A stretch of DNA of 64,000 bases. It comes from Echeneis naucrates. Lineage: Eukaryota > Chordata > Actinopteri > Carangiformes > Echeneidae. Both the position numbers and the translations under genes were made by a program. Positions 21,790 through 34,833 of this stretch are shown here, one piece after another. The DNA lies in assembly GCF_900963305.1 (NCBI RefSeq), contig NC_042525.1:276421-340420 (forward strand), given 5' to 3'. Each line of letters opens with the position of its first letter. Within the stretch, counting starts at the first letter, position 1. The notes beneath the pieces were generated by a model. It did not search any database. It was not told where the DNA came from and was given only the letters and a program-made list of their open reading frames with translations.

Positions 21790-24700
21790 ACCAATGCTTC
21801 ATTGTGGTAGAAAGTGTGTGTCTGTTGTGTAGTTCATGCAGTTCAACAGAAACATCAGCAACAACTTCTTTTGGTTTAGAGACGTTGTGCAGGAATTACT
21901 TCCTGACAAACCGCAGCGTATCCATATGCTCGCCTTGTGTGCGTGTGAGTTTGTGTGAGTCTGTGTGTGTGTGGACACAGTAACTGGATCTGGCTGCTGG
22001 ATGTCAGTGTTGTGTCTAACACTATGTTGGTCTCTGATCTGGACTGACCTCAGATCTGCTGGCCTTAGGTCCACACTGTCCATTAAGACAATTAGAACTG
22101 ACCTTTGACCCCTGTGAGAGAAAAGAGAGAAATACAACCACACACACACAAACATTTTTGTTGTTAAACCCAGCTTCTAGTCTGTTTGTGTGTTTCTGCT
22201 GTCTGTCATTGCCAACACACACACAGATTAGCTTTTCTATAAAAACCATAGAAACAGGACGAAGGAAAAACAACAGACTTGAGTTTGTCAGAAAGATTGT
22301 TGGAACTTAATGAAGTGACAGAGTCAGAGAGTCCAGATCTGTTATAATGGTTTGGGGGGGGGTGTCCTCTCTCCTCCCTGAATCTGCAGCTTGATCTGGA
22401 TCTGAACGTGTCATTATGGCAGAAACACACACACACACACACTTCAGAAACAGACTGTCTGGTGCCTGTGCAGCCCCAGGGGTGTTTGTCTGTGTGTGTG
22501 TGTGAGAGAGAGAGAGTTTGAAAATGGTCTCAGCAGTTGATGATTGTGCATTAAATGTATTTAAGCTGTTTTCTTCTGTGATCAGACGTTCAGTTTACCC
22601 ATTCAGATCAAAGCAATTTATCAAAAAATGTTCAGGTCATTCAAACTTTTCCTGAGCCAAATCACGTTAATTATCTCCCTGAACTGAAATCATCTCCAAT
22701 ATTATTGGGACTATCATAAAAGTCAGCTTCAAACTCTTAAAAAGAGGATTTATCTGTTTCAGTGAAGAACCTGAAAGATTTCATTATTTATCATCAGGTT
22801 CTGCAGAAATAAATAAAACCACCAACATCAGTGAGTCTGATCATACGTCAACGCTTCAGGTAGACAGCTGCCATCATCAGGGCTTATGAAGCAGCAGAAA
22901 CAGTTCCACGCAGGAGACGAGTCTCTGATACGTCACCTGACTTCGCCTGATCATAGATGCCATTTTGGGGCCGTTTGATGTCACGGCGGCCAGTTTTGAT
23001 TGGCTGCTGCAATGACGGACTGTAATACTGAAAACTTCCTAAAAGCAGATGAAGATGATCAGAACCGGATGGGCTGTCTCAGATGGATGAGGACTGAAGA
23101 CCAGAATAATCATCAGTCTGACAGTGACGGCAGGAAACACACACTCGACCTCCAGCAGGACGGAGCACCCACGATGCACTGGGAGGACAGTTGTTGGGGC
23201 CTCAGGGTGCTGACAGGGGAGGGGGGGGGGTGTTCCATAGGACACAGCCCACCTGTTGGCTCTGTGTGTGTGTGTATGTGTTACTTTGGATAAACCTTGA
23301 GTGAAAACAGTTTGAGCCGTCAGTTACAAAGACACATCATCATCATCTTCAGGATGATGATTTGGGCAAAAAGATGTAGAACTTTTTTGTTTGCCATTAA
23401 CAAAGTAGTTGTGTAGTTAGCTCAAACTGTTTTTCACAACTAAGGTGATCAGATTTCTGAATTGGAAATCAGGGACATTTTCTGCGCTGTGGTCAAAAAT
23501 CAAAAGTTATCATTCTGAAATAAATGACAGGAGCAATTTCATGTTCAAGTATTCTAACAACAGATATTAAAGAAAATGAGTTAGCCCAGTTGTAATGGTT
23601 GTGTTGTGTCACATTAGAATGATGCTTGTCTTGTGTGTCTGTGTGATAGATTGTGTTTGGTCTAAAGAGACTGACTGCATGCTCATAGCTCTGTTGTTGT
23701 GTCTTTGTCTGCGGCTCTAATGACACGTTTCCCTCGCAGAGCGACGGAGTAGTTGTAATAAAACTGCAAATATTATCATCAGTTGTTGAATATTTTTCAG
23801 TTTGTAATGTTTTTTTAAATCTCTGCTGACAGAAGCTACAGAAGTTCTTCGGATCGGATCGGATCACACTGTGTCTGCGTTTTCTGTTTAATGTTCATGG
23901 AACAGAGCGTATCACAGGAGACATCTCTAATTCTCAGGGATTAATAACCAACCCTTCCTAAAACTGATCAAAATGAGGCTGGTGAAGAAATGAAACGGTC
24001 TGAGGGTGACATGAGTCCTTGTTAGCTCACAGCTAACGTTCATGCTAACTTTACCCTTACTAAAACAACATCCCGTTCTCCATTACGGGCTTTAGCTGCC
24101 AGCAAAAACAAACTGACCCTCACTGAAACCTGATCCTGGATGCAGGATCAGAACCAGGATCTGGGTTCAGGTCCCAGTCTGAGGAGCCACATTAAGATCT
24201 AGTTCACTGTGATTGATCGATGCCAACGTGGATCTTCCTCTGTGGAAGTTCTCACAGAAACTCGGAGTCAGAGATCAGCAGGGAGACGTTTCTTCATCAG
24301 CGCCTAAAAGTTTCATCTTCCGCTCTGAGAACTCGGGCCAAACATCGAGCGTTCCCAGCCTCCCCCCGGCCCGACCGTCCTCACACAGAGGTCGACCTGA
24401 GCCGGCTGACTTCGGGCCTTATATGGGAAACTATCGGACGCTGTGGCCCAGTGGATCTGTGAGCCTGGACAGAGGCTCTGGGTGTCCTGGGACAGGTAGG
24501 GACAGATCACCGGTCCAGACTTGTCGCTGTCACCTGTCAGGTCCCTGAGGTCAAAGGTGAAGGTGCTGCAGGAAAATGACTTCCTGGTTTAGTTTTGTTT
24601 TTGTGAAACAATGAAGTTGAAGATTTAATGACTCATTTCAAACGAGCTGCATCAGAACATGTGAAAGAAAGGAACGGATATTTTGGTTTGACATGTAGTA

Positions 24701-25170
24701 TCTTTTTAGTTTTGTTTTTTTCGTGCTGACTGGCCTCCATTAATCACCTGAAAATGGGATTTTCTGGAAGTGCTTGACGTTCAGATGATAAGTGCTCAGA
24801 TGGGGAGCTGTCAGTCACACAGCAGGAAGGAAAACAGCCGGCAGGAAACAGAGAGCGGACAGCGAGACTTGTAAGTCCACCGCTGATCTGGATCAGGGTC
24901 TGGACCGAACCACAATAGAGAACAGACACACAAAAACACTAACAACACTGTGAACAGATACACACAACAACACATGGGAAATGTATCAGTCGACACAAAA
25001 CAAGCTGACAGCAGTCGGTCAGAATCAGCATCACTGATGGCTGATCACAGCAGCCAGTCTGCCCTTTTAAACATAACAGACTGTACTGAAGTCTATGGGA
25101 AAATGTCCCTCCTCCTCTCTGATTTATTAGCTTAGTAAACATTTTCCTGATAAGTTTATGGTCTGGAGAA
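21071..25170. other. Intergenic, no gene seen
   Basis: Contains TG runs near 21759-21786 and 22488-22502, ATC runs near 23335 and short C/G runs near 22352 and 23218. Reading frames here are short and lack recognisable domains. No RNA gene was recognised. Confidence 0.5.
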
Positions 25171-25171
25171 A

Positions 25172-25228
25172 CTCAATTACACAATAGCCACGCCCCCTAG
25201 TAGGGGGCGTGACTATTGTGTAATTGAG
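25172..25228. repeat. 57-bp near-perfect palindrome
   Basis: The left arm 25172-25199 and right arm 25201-25228 are reverse complements at 27 of 28 positions around a single central G. The arms read CTCAATTACACAATAG then CCACGCCCCCTA. It can form a long hairpin or cruciform with almost no loop. It resembles the core of a short foldback element, but no target duplication was identified. Confidence 0.95.
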
Positions 25229-25229
25229 T

Positions 25230-27566
25230 GTACCACCCAATCAGAAGAGAGTACAGAGCATCTTGGCTACACCTTCTCGTCCAAATATTCTACTGGTTTA
25301 AAACAGCAAGATGTCCGACAGACGGAAAACCTGTAGATGACATCACAGATGGTGACATTAAACCAGTTAACATGATATTTCAGATATAAATGTGTCATCA
25401 GTTGTGCTGGTTTTCATCATGGCCGACGTTCACTCTGACTGAAGAGTTCATTTCTGTTCTGGTTGTGTTTCCTCTTGGGGGGTGGCGGTGGGATAGTCGT
25501 CCATGCTGCAGTGTTTCCCCGTGTTCCTGAACAGGATGATCGTCCCTCGTCTCCACATGTTATTTCAGACCTGACAGAACAAGGCTCCAGTTGACTCCTG
25601 TCCGTCAGATCGGGCTCTTCCTGTTCAGGCTGCTGCGGCGCCATCCCATCAAGCACATGCTGCCTTCATGAACAAATGTGACACACAATGTCTTTAGTTG
25701 TGTTGTGTATATTTGTAACGCATGTTTTTTCGGAATATTCTTGTGTTTTGCTTCTTTCCTTACGCTGTGGTGTGTTGAACCTTCAGGGCCACCACAGATA
25801 CAACCTGTTGCTGCTAACAAAAGGGGCGTGGCCACCACGACCCCACGGTCAGGTCTGAAGTGGCACTGACGGTTTCTGACAGTTAGTGAACGAAGACGTT
25901 GTTCTCTCAGTCACCGTGATGGAAGCTGCTCTGACAAGGAAAGATAATGGAGAGGTCAAAGGTCAAGGACTCAGGTAACACCCCTCCACCCACACGCACA
26001 CACAAACACAAACACCAGAAGTGTAAATCATAATAATAATAATAATAATGCGTAAAAAGAAGAACTTTAGGGACATGAGAAAAAGAAAATTCTAATTTCA
26101 GAATATTCAAAAAATATTATGTTTATTATTATTATTATTGTTATTGTCCATGTTCCATACCATAGCTAAGAGTAGATATTAGAAACATAAATCAGCCATC
26201 AGTAATTATCATGATTTATTATCCTCACTGTCAGAGCTGGATTTCAGTCTCTGAGTGGAGCTGTTTTGTTTGATTCAATTAATCATTTAAATGGTCTGAC
26301 TGAAGATCCGGTTCTGGTCTCACTGAGTTCAAACGGGCTCTCTGATGGATGATGATTCTCCCATTTTAAGGGCCTACACAGTAATACACAGACCAGGTCC
26401 AGGACCAGGACAAAGTCCACAAAGTCTCAGACTACCAGCTGCCTCAGAAAACACCCCACTTCCTTCTGCAGACAACGAACCGCATCATTATGAATCAATT
26501 ATCAGTAAATGATCGATTATTCTGGTTTAGTCTTCCTGTTTATTTTATCCAATTATTATTATTATTATAAATAATAGAGATGAAGCCTCAGTGCTGTTTG
26601 TTCTGTCTTCCTTCCTCTCCCTCATCTTCATCATGGATCCTCCAGATCCCCTCCTCTGATTGGGTGCTCCTGCGTTAAACTCTGCAGCGGGCCAGCTGAT
26701 TAAATATTTAAACTTAAATATTAAGTAATTAAGTCCCTGTGGTTTTCCGGAGGCGGAAGAATCATCGTGCTTTAATTGTGTGTTTGTTGTTCGAGGGAAG
26801 AAGCTGCTCGTTATTTCCGATCTACGGTGAAACGTCATGGAGTCCGTGATTTCCGGTGTCCGATCATTAATCCTCCTCTCATTGGAGTCGCCGGCCTCGT
26901 TGATCATTTCCGGGTTCGTTATTTGGATTTTAATGAATTCGCATTATGACTTATTATTATTCTTATTATTGAGTGCTCACCAACACGTGAAAACACGTCA
27001 TCAGCAGGGATGAATAATAAAACAGGTGGAGCAGCACGTGATCAATCACCGTCCGCCTGATCGATAATTTACTGTTTTATTCGTTTGTTTGTTTATCGAA
27101 TTAATTCCAAACTATTCATTTATAATGTCATTGACGTCAGCATCTTTAATGAGCTCAGTTTCCCGCCCTTTAGGGCCCGGACTCGAACCTGCTGATGAAG
27201 AAAAACTTTGATCGATCAGTGTTTGGAAAAAACTGATCATATTAAGTGATCGATCAGATTTTTTTATATAATGTCAGAAAATTCAACGGATGTGCGCGTG
27301 CGCGGCTAATTGATCCTTACCTGTGGAGCTTTAGGACGCACCTGAGCTCACGCTCTCTTTAGGCCCAAACCCGGAGCTTCATCTGGCGCGGTCTATTTGG
27401 CGCCTTGACAGACGTCCTCCCAGCCACACACACACACACACACGCACACACACTTACGTGCGCCTGCGCCCCATAGAAAACCCGCGGAGCTCGTGCAGCT
27501 GCAGCCCAGTCGGAGCGGCGCGCGGACCAGACAGATCCTCGCGCGGAGCGGGGGCTCGCGGAGGTC
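25230..27566. other. tlx1 upstream region, promoter and leader
   Basis: ATT/ATA trinucleotide runs lie near 26027-26050, 26118-26143 and 26548-26572. From 26690 the sequence is complex with TTAATTG, TCATTAATCC and TTTTAATGAATTC cores and could hold promoter-proximal control elements. GC content rises from about 27290, and 27290-27566 probably contains the tlx1 5' UTR with a CA run at 27425-27452. No other gene was seen. Confidence 0.5.
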
Positions 27567-30500
27567 ATGGACCATTTAGGGCTTCTGGGGGCGCATCTGC
27601 AGCAGCACGCGCACGTGGAGCCCATCAGCTTCGGCATCGATCAGATCCTGAACACGGTGGAGCAGAACTGCATGCTGGGAGCCAGGATGCACGAGTCGGA
27701 CTACGGACACCCGCCCTACGGCGGCGGCTCGAGCGGCTGCGGCAACGGCGGCGGCTTCACGTGCGCCAACACCGGATATACCGGCGGCGGCTCGTGCGGG
27801 ATGAGCTCGCTTGGCGGCTCCTATCACATGAACATGGGCGTGAATGTGACCGGAACTAACGTGAACAGCGCCGGGGTCATCCGAGTCCCCGCGCACCGGC
27901 CTCTGAACGGCGCGAGCCCCGCCGTTCCTCCGGTGACCGGGAACATCAACAACCTGAGCGCGCTCACCTTCCCCTGGATGGAGAGCAACCGGCGCTACAC
28001 CAAGGACCGGTTCACAGGTGGGTCCGGATCAGCGGGTCCGGGACCGGTTCCCAGGTGGATCAGACTTCGGTCCACAGTTTAGGAAAAAAATAAGATTAAT
28101 CAATTATTGATTAAAGTTCACTGAATAAAATAAAAAGTCTGTTTTCAAAAAGGCCGCAGATTTAATATTAATTATTACTTTAATAATTAAAAACAACAAC
28201 TTTTGAAAATTCCCCGATCAATAATGTTTGATAAAGGATTTAATTGATCGGCCGATTATTAATTTATTTCCTCAGATAGAAAACTTGATCTCCAGATTTT
28301 ATTCGACCAAAATAAACAGTTAAAAGAAGAAATTAAATATTTCAATATAATATGAAAAAATATCTGTTAATTTTTACATCAAACCAGCGTTCGATTTAAT
28401 ATTGATGGTCATAAAATGTTTGAACAAATGTGAAATCATATAATAATATAAAATATAGATTTAAAAAAATAGAAGAAAATCCTAAATATTTAATTATTCT
28501 TATCTGAATTATTATTACAATTGTTATTAGTATCATAATTACATCTTAAACGACATTTTAAAATAATTCTGTAATTATATTTTCCGATATTTAAACACTT
28601 AAATCGTGACGTTTAAATTGTGTAGTTAATGTTGATTTAATAATAAACATTTATTATGTTCAAGTCTGTCAAACGATGGACGATATTATTTCTGTAATAA
28701 TTATGAATTCAATGTGATTCCATTAACACCTGATATCTGTCAGACCTGTACAGCAGGATTACTGCAATGATGGTGAACGTTTTTATTGTGTGAAGGTTTT
28801 TGTGTTGCTGTTTGTTGTGTTTCTTCTTCTGTTTCTGGCGTCTCATCTTCTTTCTGACACACAGTTTCTCCAAAGAGTTGCAGAATAAATAAAAACCATA
28901 AATGAATGAATATTTAAATATAACCATCAGATCCAGTTCTCCTGTTAATCAAAGGTTTCGAGTTTCGGAGTAAAACGGATGGACAGTAAAGTTACAGACA
29001 GGAAGTCGTTTCTGTCTCATCTGTAATAAATTCAAACCGGAATCTGAACTTTAAACTGCTGCTCTGTGTCTTTCCCTGCACACCCGCTTGTCCTGTCCCA
29101 CCTGTCCTCCTCTGTCCTGTCCCACCTGTCCCACCTGTCCTCCTCTGTCCTCCTCTGTCCTGTCTCACCTGTCCTCCTCTGTCCTGTCCCACCTGTCCTC
29201 CTCTGTCCTCCTCTGTCCTGTCTCACCTGTCCTCCTCTGTCCTGTCCCACCTGTCCTCCTCTGTCCTGTCTCACCTGTCCTCCTCTGTCCTGTCTCACCT
29301 GTCCTCCTCTGTCCTGTCTCACCTGTCCTCCTCTGTCCTGTCCCACCTGTCCAGTGTCCCTCTCACCGCTCACTGTGACACGTCGTGTAGGTCACCCGTA
29401 CCAGAACCGGACGCCTCCTAAGAAGAAGAAGCCGCGGACGTCCTTTACGAGGCTGCAGATCTGTGAGCTGGAGAAACGTTTCCATCGTCAGAAATATCTG
29501 GCGTCTGCTGAGCGAGCAGCTTTGGCCAAAGCTCTGAAGATGACGGACGCTCAGGTCAAAACCTGGTTCCAGAACAGACGCACCAAATGGAGGTGAATGA
29601 TTCTTTCTGCTGGTCAGGGCCTGGTTTTTAGGGACCAGAGGCTCCGATGGGGCAAAATTAACACTCACCCATCCATCTTCTACCGCTTTTCCGTTTCCGG
29701 GTCGCGGGGCTGCCGGAGCCAATCCCAGCCAACGTTCCGGGCGAGGGGCGGGGCCACCCTGGACGCAAAATCAAAAAAATCAAAATCATTTTATTTCTGG
29801 ATTATTGATTTGATCGTTATCACCAGGAGTCGTCCTTTTGACTCCACTTTGACATGTTCAGTAAATTTTTGATGAAATTATGACGAAACACAAACTGTCG
29901 GGTCCTGGTCCTGCTGGACCTTCCTGTAGTCTCTGAGGACGGAGCTGGTGGCGTTTCTGTCTTTTAGCAGTGAAGTCCTTTTAATAGTGATGAGGTGAAC
30001 TAAATAACACAGCTGACTGACTGCAGGGCTTCTGTAAATTAAAAAAAATTTCCTGAACCGGAAAAAACAACAAGATCCACCTCTGGTGTCTGTCCCCATG
30101 GAAACCAGATACAGGCTTATCGATCAGTTAATAATATTTTAATACATTTAATAATAAAAACAACAGGATGAAAAGAGGAAGAATAAAAGAGAAATAATTA
30201 TATTTAAAATGATCAGTTTAAAAAATACGGCTAATTTTCACAATATTATTGTTAACGTTTTTAATCATTTTCATCATCAGTGGTCGTTATCGTTAATCGT
30301 TTAATTATCAGTTATAATTAATATTATTGATCATTTAAATCTCAGCATAAATAAAACATGAACATGTAAAAAATAATTTAAAATGGACAATGTTCAGCAG
30401 ACAGAAAAGAAGAAACGATTTTAACAAAAATAAAAAAATCAGGAAACACTTTATGAATTTATTTCTTCACCTATTTGATTGTTAAGATTTTTTTACTGTT

Positions 30501-31022
30501 TATTTTGGCCTGTTTTTCCTCTTTAATGATTCCCCAGAGAACAACGGAACTTCTCCTGCAATGAATTATAGCGTGTAAACCATAAATATAATTATTTATC
30601 GGCGTTTGTGTATATAGTAGTTTTAACTTTATGGTCTTTGTGTAAATAATGCCATATGATTTATATTAATTTCCGTAAATGCACAGATGAGAAACATCTC
30701 TCATCATTTAAGGTCTTTCTGAGCTCTTTAAATCAGCGTTAGATACTAAAATCATCAGAGGTGGATCCGGTGGATCCGGGCTGACGGAGTCCCGGTGTGT
30801 CCTTGTTGCAGGCGGCAGACGGCGGAGGAACGGGAGGCGGAGCGGCAGCAGGCGAACCGGATCCTGATGCAGCTGCAGCAGGAGGCCTTCCAGAAGAGCA
30901 TCAACCAGCCGGTGACACCGGACCCGCTGTGCCTGCAGAACAGCTCCCTGTTCGCCCTGCAGAACCTGCAGCCCTGGACCGAGAACACAGCCAAGATCAG
31001 TACGGTGTCGGCCTGCGAGTAG
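27567..31022 (+). CDS. tlx1: T-cell leukaemia homeobox protein Tlx1 (Hox11)
   Basis: Nuclear homeodomain factor; Tlx1 is known for spleen development and dorsal neuron fate. Exons 27567-28017, 29391-29592 and 30812-31022 encode 287 residues. [10 protein letters not shown] at 19-28 is the eh1-like repression motif. A Gly-rich stretch follows, then [11 protein letters not shown] and FPWM at 135-138, the PBX-contact type motif. The homeodomain is residues 162-221 with the family's unusual Thr at position 47 (KTWFQNRR). The tail [17 protein letters not shown] and the end SACE agree with Tlx1 rather than Tlx2 or Tlx3, as does [15 protein letters not shown]. Intron 1 ends in a 24-bp minisatellite directly before the homeobox exon; intron 2 carries a fish interspersed repeat. 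Same orientation as lbx1, about 16 kb downstream. Confidence 0.96.
29085..29352. repeat. 24-bp minisatellite at the end of tlx1 intron 1
   Basis: Tandem TCCTGTCYCACCTGTCCTCC+TCTG units with 10-bp partial copies (TCCTCCTCTG). Ends about 38 bases before the acceptor of exon 2 at 29391. It is pyrimidine-rich on the sense strand. Confidence 0.95.
29660..29765 (+). repeat. Teleost short interspersed repeat, left-hand part
   Basis: Begins CATCCATCTTCTACCGCTT, then GGGTCGCGGGGCTGC, GGAGCCAATCCCAGC and GGGGCCACCCTGGACG. This order is the well-known start of a repeat common in teleosts (CATCCATTTTCTACCGCTTG... GGGGTACACCCTGGAC). It stops at CCTGGACG, the same point where the copy at 17020 begins. It lies about 70 bases after tlx1 exon 2. 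Confidence 0.75.
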
Positions 31023-31514
31023 AGCCGGGACCGGGACAGAGTCCGGCTCGGCACCGAGGTGGACTTTATCCCGGTGCAGGACTTTGTTGCTCCCCACCCC
31101 TGTCAGTTCAGCTAAAGGCTAACAGCTAACAGGGCTCAACTGGATCCCGATCCACCAGGATCCACGGTCCGATGTGGATCCTACAGAGACCCGGACCAGG
31201 ACCAGACCAGGACTGTAGTATTATAGTTGACCTTAAAAGACTCGATGTTTCATAAACAGCATATTTTCATATTTGACGTCATCAGTGGTTATCTGACGTG
31301 TAATGGCGTTCGACAGCAGCGCTTGTTTCAGCACCTTTGTATGAAGAGAACTTTGAACACACCTGGTGATTTAAAATTTCCGTCATTTTGGCCTCCAATC
31401 AGTGACGTTTACTGACGTCAAAACTTCACGTTTGACCTTTGACTCAGTTTAGGTCACTTCACATAAACTCTTGTTGTTTATTGTGTTTTTCTGTCTGACC
31501 AACAATCATATGTT

Positions 31515-31561
<47 letters not shown>

Positions 31562-33974
31562 CCAGCAGATATTTTAATATTTTATCATTTTTATATTTTC
31601 TGTTCATCAGATTTAATTCTTTCCTCTGTCACATATTCTGGTTTGAACATGTAATAGACTTTTTAACATTTTATTGCTGAAATAAATTCAATCTGCATAT
31701 AAATAGTTGGTGAAAACATCACAGTCACAATTTACTGAATATATTCTTCATTTTTCAGCCTGATGTCATTTTAAATAGAAACACATTTAACTCGACTTTA
31801 TCTTCCTGTATATTTTGTTTGTTTTAGAAGAAATCAGCTGCTTCTTTTTCCCCCCTCAGCTTTTTCTTTCTTGGTCATCAACATGAGGCCTGAATCTGAA
31901 AATGACAACAATAAGCAGCTCGCGTTCAAAGTACAACTGATTTTATATTGATCCACAGGGGAAATCAGCTGTTTGACCGACATCAGTGGATTATTAGCAG
32001 GGTCACCTAGTGTGACATTCAATGTTTGGTCTCCACCAGCCGCTCTGAACCAGAACAGGAACTGTGTGAGATCTCAGTCTGTGAGTCTGCCACCATTAAA
32101 ACACCTTTTTCTTTCTTATTTATTAAACTTTGACCATGAAAATGAGTTCTGTCCTGGAGTGAAACTGTTTCTGTTTTTTTTTTTTTTAACTTTTATTATT
32201 TGGGTTGATTTTATGATTAAAACCTGGAGATTAAACTGATTCACCCAGAGATGAAACGACAAACTAAAAGGACAAGAAGATCATTAAAATCCATTCAAGA
32301 AATGAATGAACATTAAAAAAAACTCTCAATCTATCAATTACTTCTAGAAAAAACACAAATAAATTAAATGAAACAGCAGATAGAATAATTCTTCATCTCT
32401 TTGTGTTTGTGTTTGTGACTCTTTGTGTTTATTTTTTTTTTACACAGCAGGATCTTTTCTTTTCCAGATTTATGTTGATAAAGATTCACAGATGTTGGAA
32501 AAATGGGAGTTGCATTTTATTTTTTTGTCCAGGAATTTCTGAAAATGTGTGTGTGTGTGTGAGATGTGATATTCTCCAGAACTGCTCTCTAAAAGCTTGA
32601 AGAAGAATGTAAAGGAGAAATTTCATCATCCACTCAGAAATATCAGCACTGAAACCTCCTGGAATTCCTCCCACACACACACACTTTTTCCCCTGGGGAG
32701 GAAGCACAGTCACCAGAGCTGATAAAGGTAAAGTGAGTTGAGAAAGCAGCAGATCTCTGTTTGGCCTGCTGTCAGCTGTCCACATATTTCTGGCCGGGCT
32801 GTTTTTCTCTGAAGAGCAACATTAATATTTTGCTCGATTAAATGGCTCCTGTCTTTGATTTGGAACAACTGGAGTGGACCTCACAGAACTCTGATGTCAG
32901 CAGGTCCAGTTGGTTTAGTTCCTGTGAGCCAGATCTGATCATCAGCTGGATCAGAGCTGGACCTCTGTGATGCTCCAGGATCAGATCTGCTGCAGGTTCG
33001 ACATCAACACAGCCACATGAGTTTATTCTTCATCTTAAAAGACTGAAAAACATGTCAACAGGTTGCTGATGATCCAGACTGGTTGTAAAGACTGTTTGTG
33101 TCTTTGAGCTGCTCTCAGGGGACAAAATGTGTGTTTAATCTGAAACGGCAGAGAAATGAGACGACAATGTTACACACAGTGATCCTCAGTCAGAGGTGCT
33201 GAAACACTTCCAGGTTTTCATCTTCACATTCTTCACTTCATCAAGAAAAAGGCCCCGTCAGCTGCACCTCCTCATTTCCACTTCAGTCCAGGGAATGAAT
33301 TAAGAGACAGACCATGTTGGCCAGTTCAGCTGTATGTTTTTAGTTCTGGACAGGCAGCATGTATCTATGCTAAGCTAGGCTAACATCCTGAGTCCAGCTT
33401 TGTGCCATCACTCTGACATACAGAAGAAACAGCATCAGATCAATTACATTTTCTTTTTTCTCCTTTAGTATACATTTATTTTGCAATGTTCCCTAAAATC
33501 TTTGAAGAATTTGACTAAACCAAAATTTGGTGATAATTTCCCCTTAAATGACAATTTCCTTTTTGGTTTCCAGGACTCAACTACTGAAGTTTGAATGAAT
33601 AAACCTTTTTTTTTTTAGAAGCGAAAGCTTAAATCATAAACAATTCTTTCCTGATTTGGCTCGCGGAAATTGGAAAATACTTACAGTACTTTCTAGAATA
33701 CAGATAGAAAAGAAACTGACTGATATTATAAAATACTTTCTCCCATTATCATCTTCTCTCATAGCAATTGAATGTGTAATAATAATAGTAGCGTTGGTAT
33801 TTTATTTCTTTTTTAATCACCACTGTAAAGTTGATCTTGTGTCGCCCTCTAGTGACGTGTAACAAACATTACACCACCGTGTTTCGCTCCATGTTTTGTC
33901 GCATGGTGATGACGGAATCTGCGTCACTGCAGCGCGACATACAGCAGCAGTTCCTTGAGTCGGTCCAGTTGGAC
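31023..33974. other. tlx1 3' flank and sdhaf4 upstream region
   Basis: AATAAA at 31681-31686 is a plausible tlx1 polyadenylation signal. A TG run with GA tail lies at 31517-31560. Homopolymer T runs occur near 32177 and 32430. A CTCF-like motif (reverse strand of GTCGCCCTCTAGTGACG) lies at 33841-33857, just upstream of sdhaf4. No further gene was seen. Confidence 0.5.
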
Positions 33975-34716
33975 ATGTCTCTGCTGCGGAATCTCTGTGC
34001 TTCAGTCCGGGTATCTCCGGGTCCGGCTCTGGACCGGTTCTTCGCAGGTGAGCTGGCCGAACCTCGGTCACCGCTGTCGGGCTCTGTGTGTCCGTGTCCT
34101 AAATTCTGTGTCTGTCTTCAGGGGCTCCTCGGGCAGCCAGTGGAGCAGCGAAGGACAAGGAGCCGCTGAGGAAGGCCAAAACCCCGCAGGGCCGGTTCGA
34201 CAGCCCGGAGGAGAGGAGCAGAGACGTCCTGGAGAGTGAGCCTCCGTCTTTAGTCCGTGGAGCTCAAACAGACGACGGGCAGAGGAGGCCGTGAACGCGG
34301 CTCCGCTGTTCTCTGTTTCCGCTCTCATGTGTCACGTGACCTGACTGAGGACGACGGTGCTGAAAGTCCGGAAGTGGACTTTGAGTCCAGATGTATACAG
34401 GTGTTAGACTGAGGTCTGGACCATCAGGAACCTGGCCTGGGTTCCTGGAGGTCCGCAGACAGAGAATAGAATAAATCTATTCATTGTATGAAAGCATGAA
34501 TCTCCTAAGACCAGGGTTAGGGTTAGGACTGGACTCTGGTCTGAGCTAGGTCAGCTGGGGGTCCTTGCTGTGAACCAAACTGAACCAGTATCTTGTTGTT
34601 TCCCAGAGTTTCCTGATGACGTGAACCCGATCACCAAAGAAAAGGGGGGTCCCCGGGGCCCAGAACCCACTCGCTATGGAGACTGGGAGAGGAAGGGCCG
34701 CTGTGTGGACTTCTAG
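33975..34716 (+). CDS. sdhaf4: Succinate dehydrogenase assembly factor 4
   Basis: Mitochondrial matrix chaperone that binds flavinated SDHA and promotes complex II assembly. Exons 33975-34047, 34122-34235 and 34607-34716 encode 98 residues, close to the usual ~108. The C-terminal signature is unmistakable: [31 protein letters not shown], then [18 protein letters not shown]. The start [16 protein letters not shown] gives a basic, Ser/Arg-containing mitochondrial presequence with no acidic residue before D20. In-frame ATGs further up (33891-33909) would add 22-28 residues containing acids; they are less like a targeting peptide but cannot be excluded. The nearest polyadenylation signal is at 34834. 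Confidence 0.95.
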
Positions 34717-34833
34717 TTCTGGTCCTGATCCAACACCTGAAATCCTGTTGGCCATCTTCTTTTTAATGTTGTGTGTTATTGGTAACAACGTAAAGTCAAA
34801 CTTACGTAGGGACCTCCGACCTGTGGTCAGAAC

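Noticed and set aside
28018-28082. Read-through of tlx1 exon 1 to a stop at 28082
   Set aside because: A clear donor at 28018 and exact phase with the homeobox exon show that this is intron 1.
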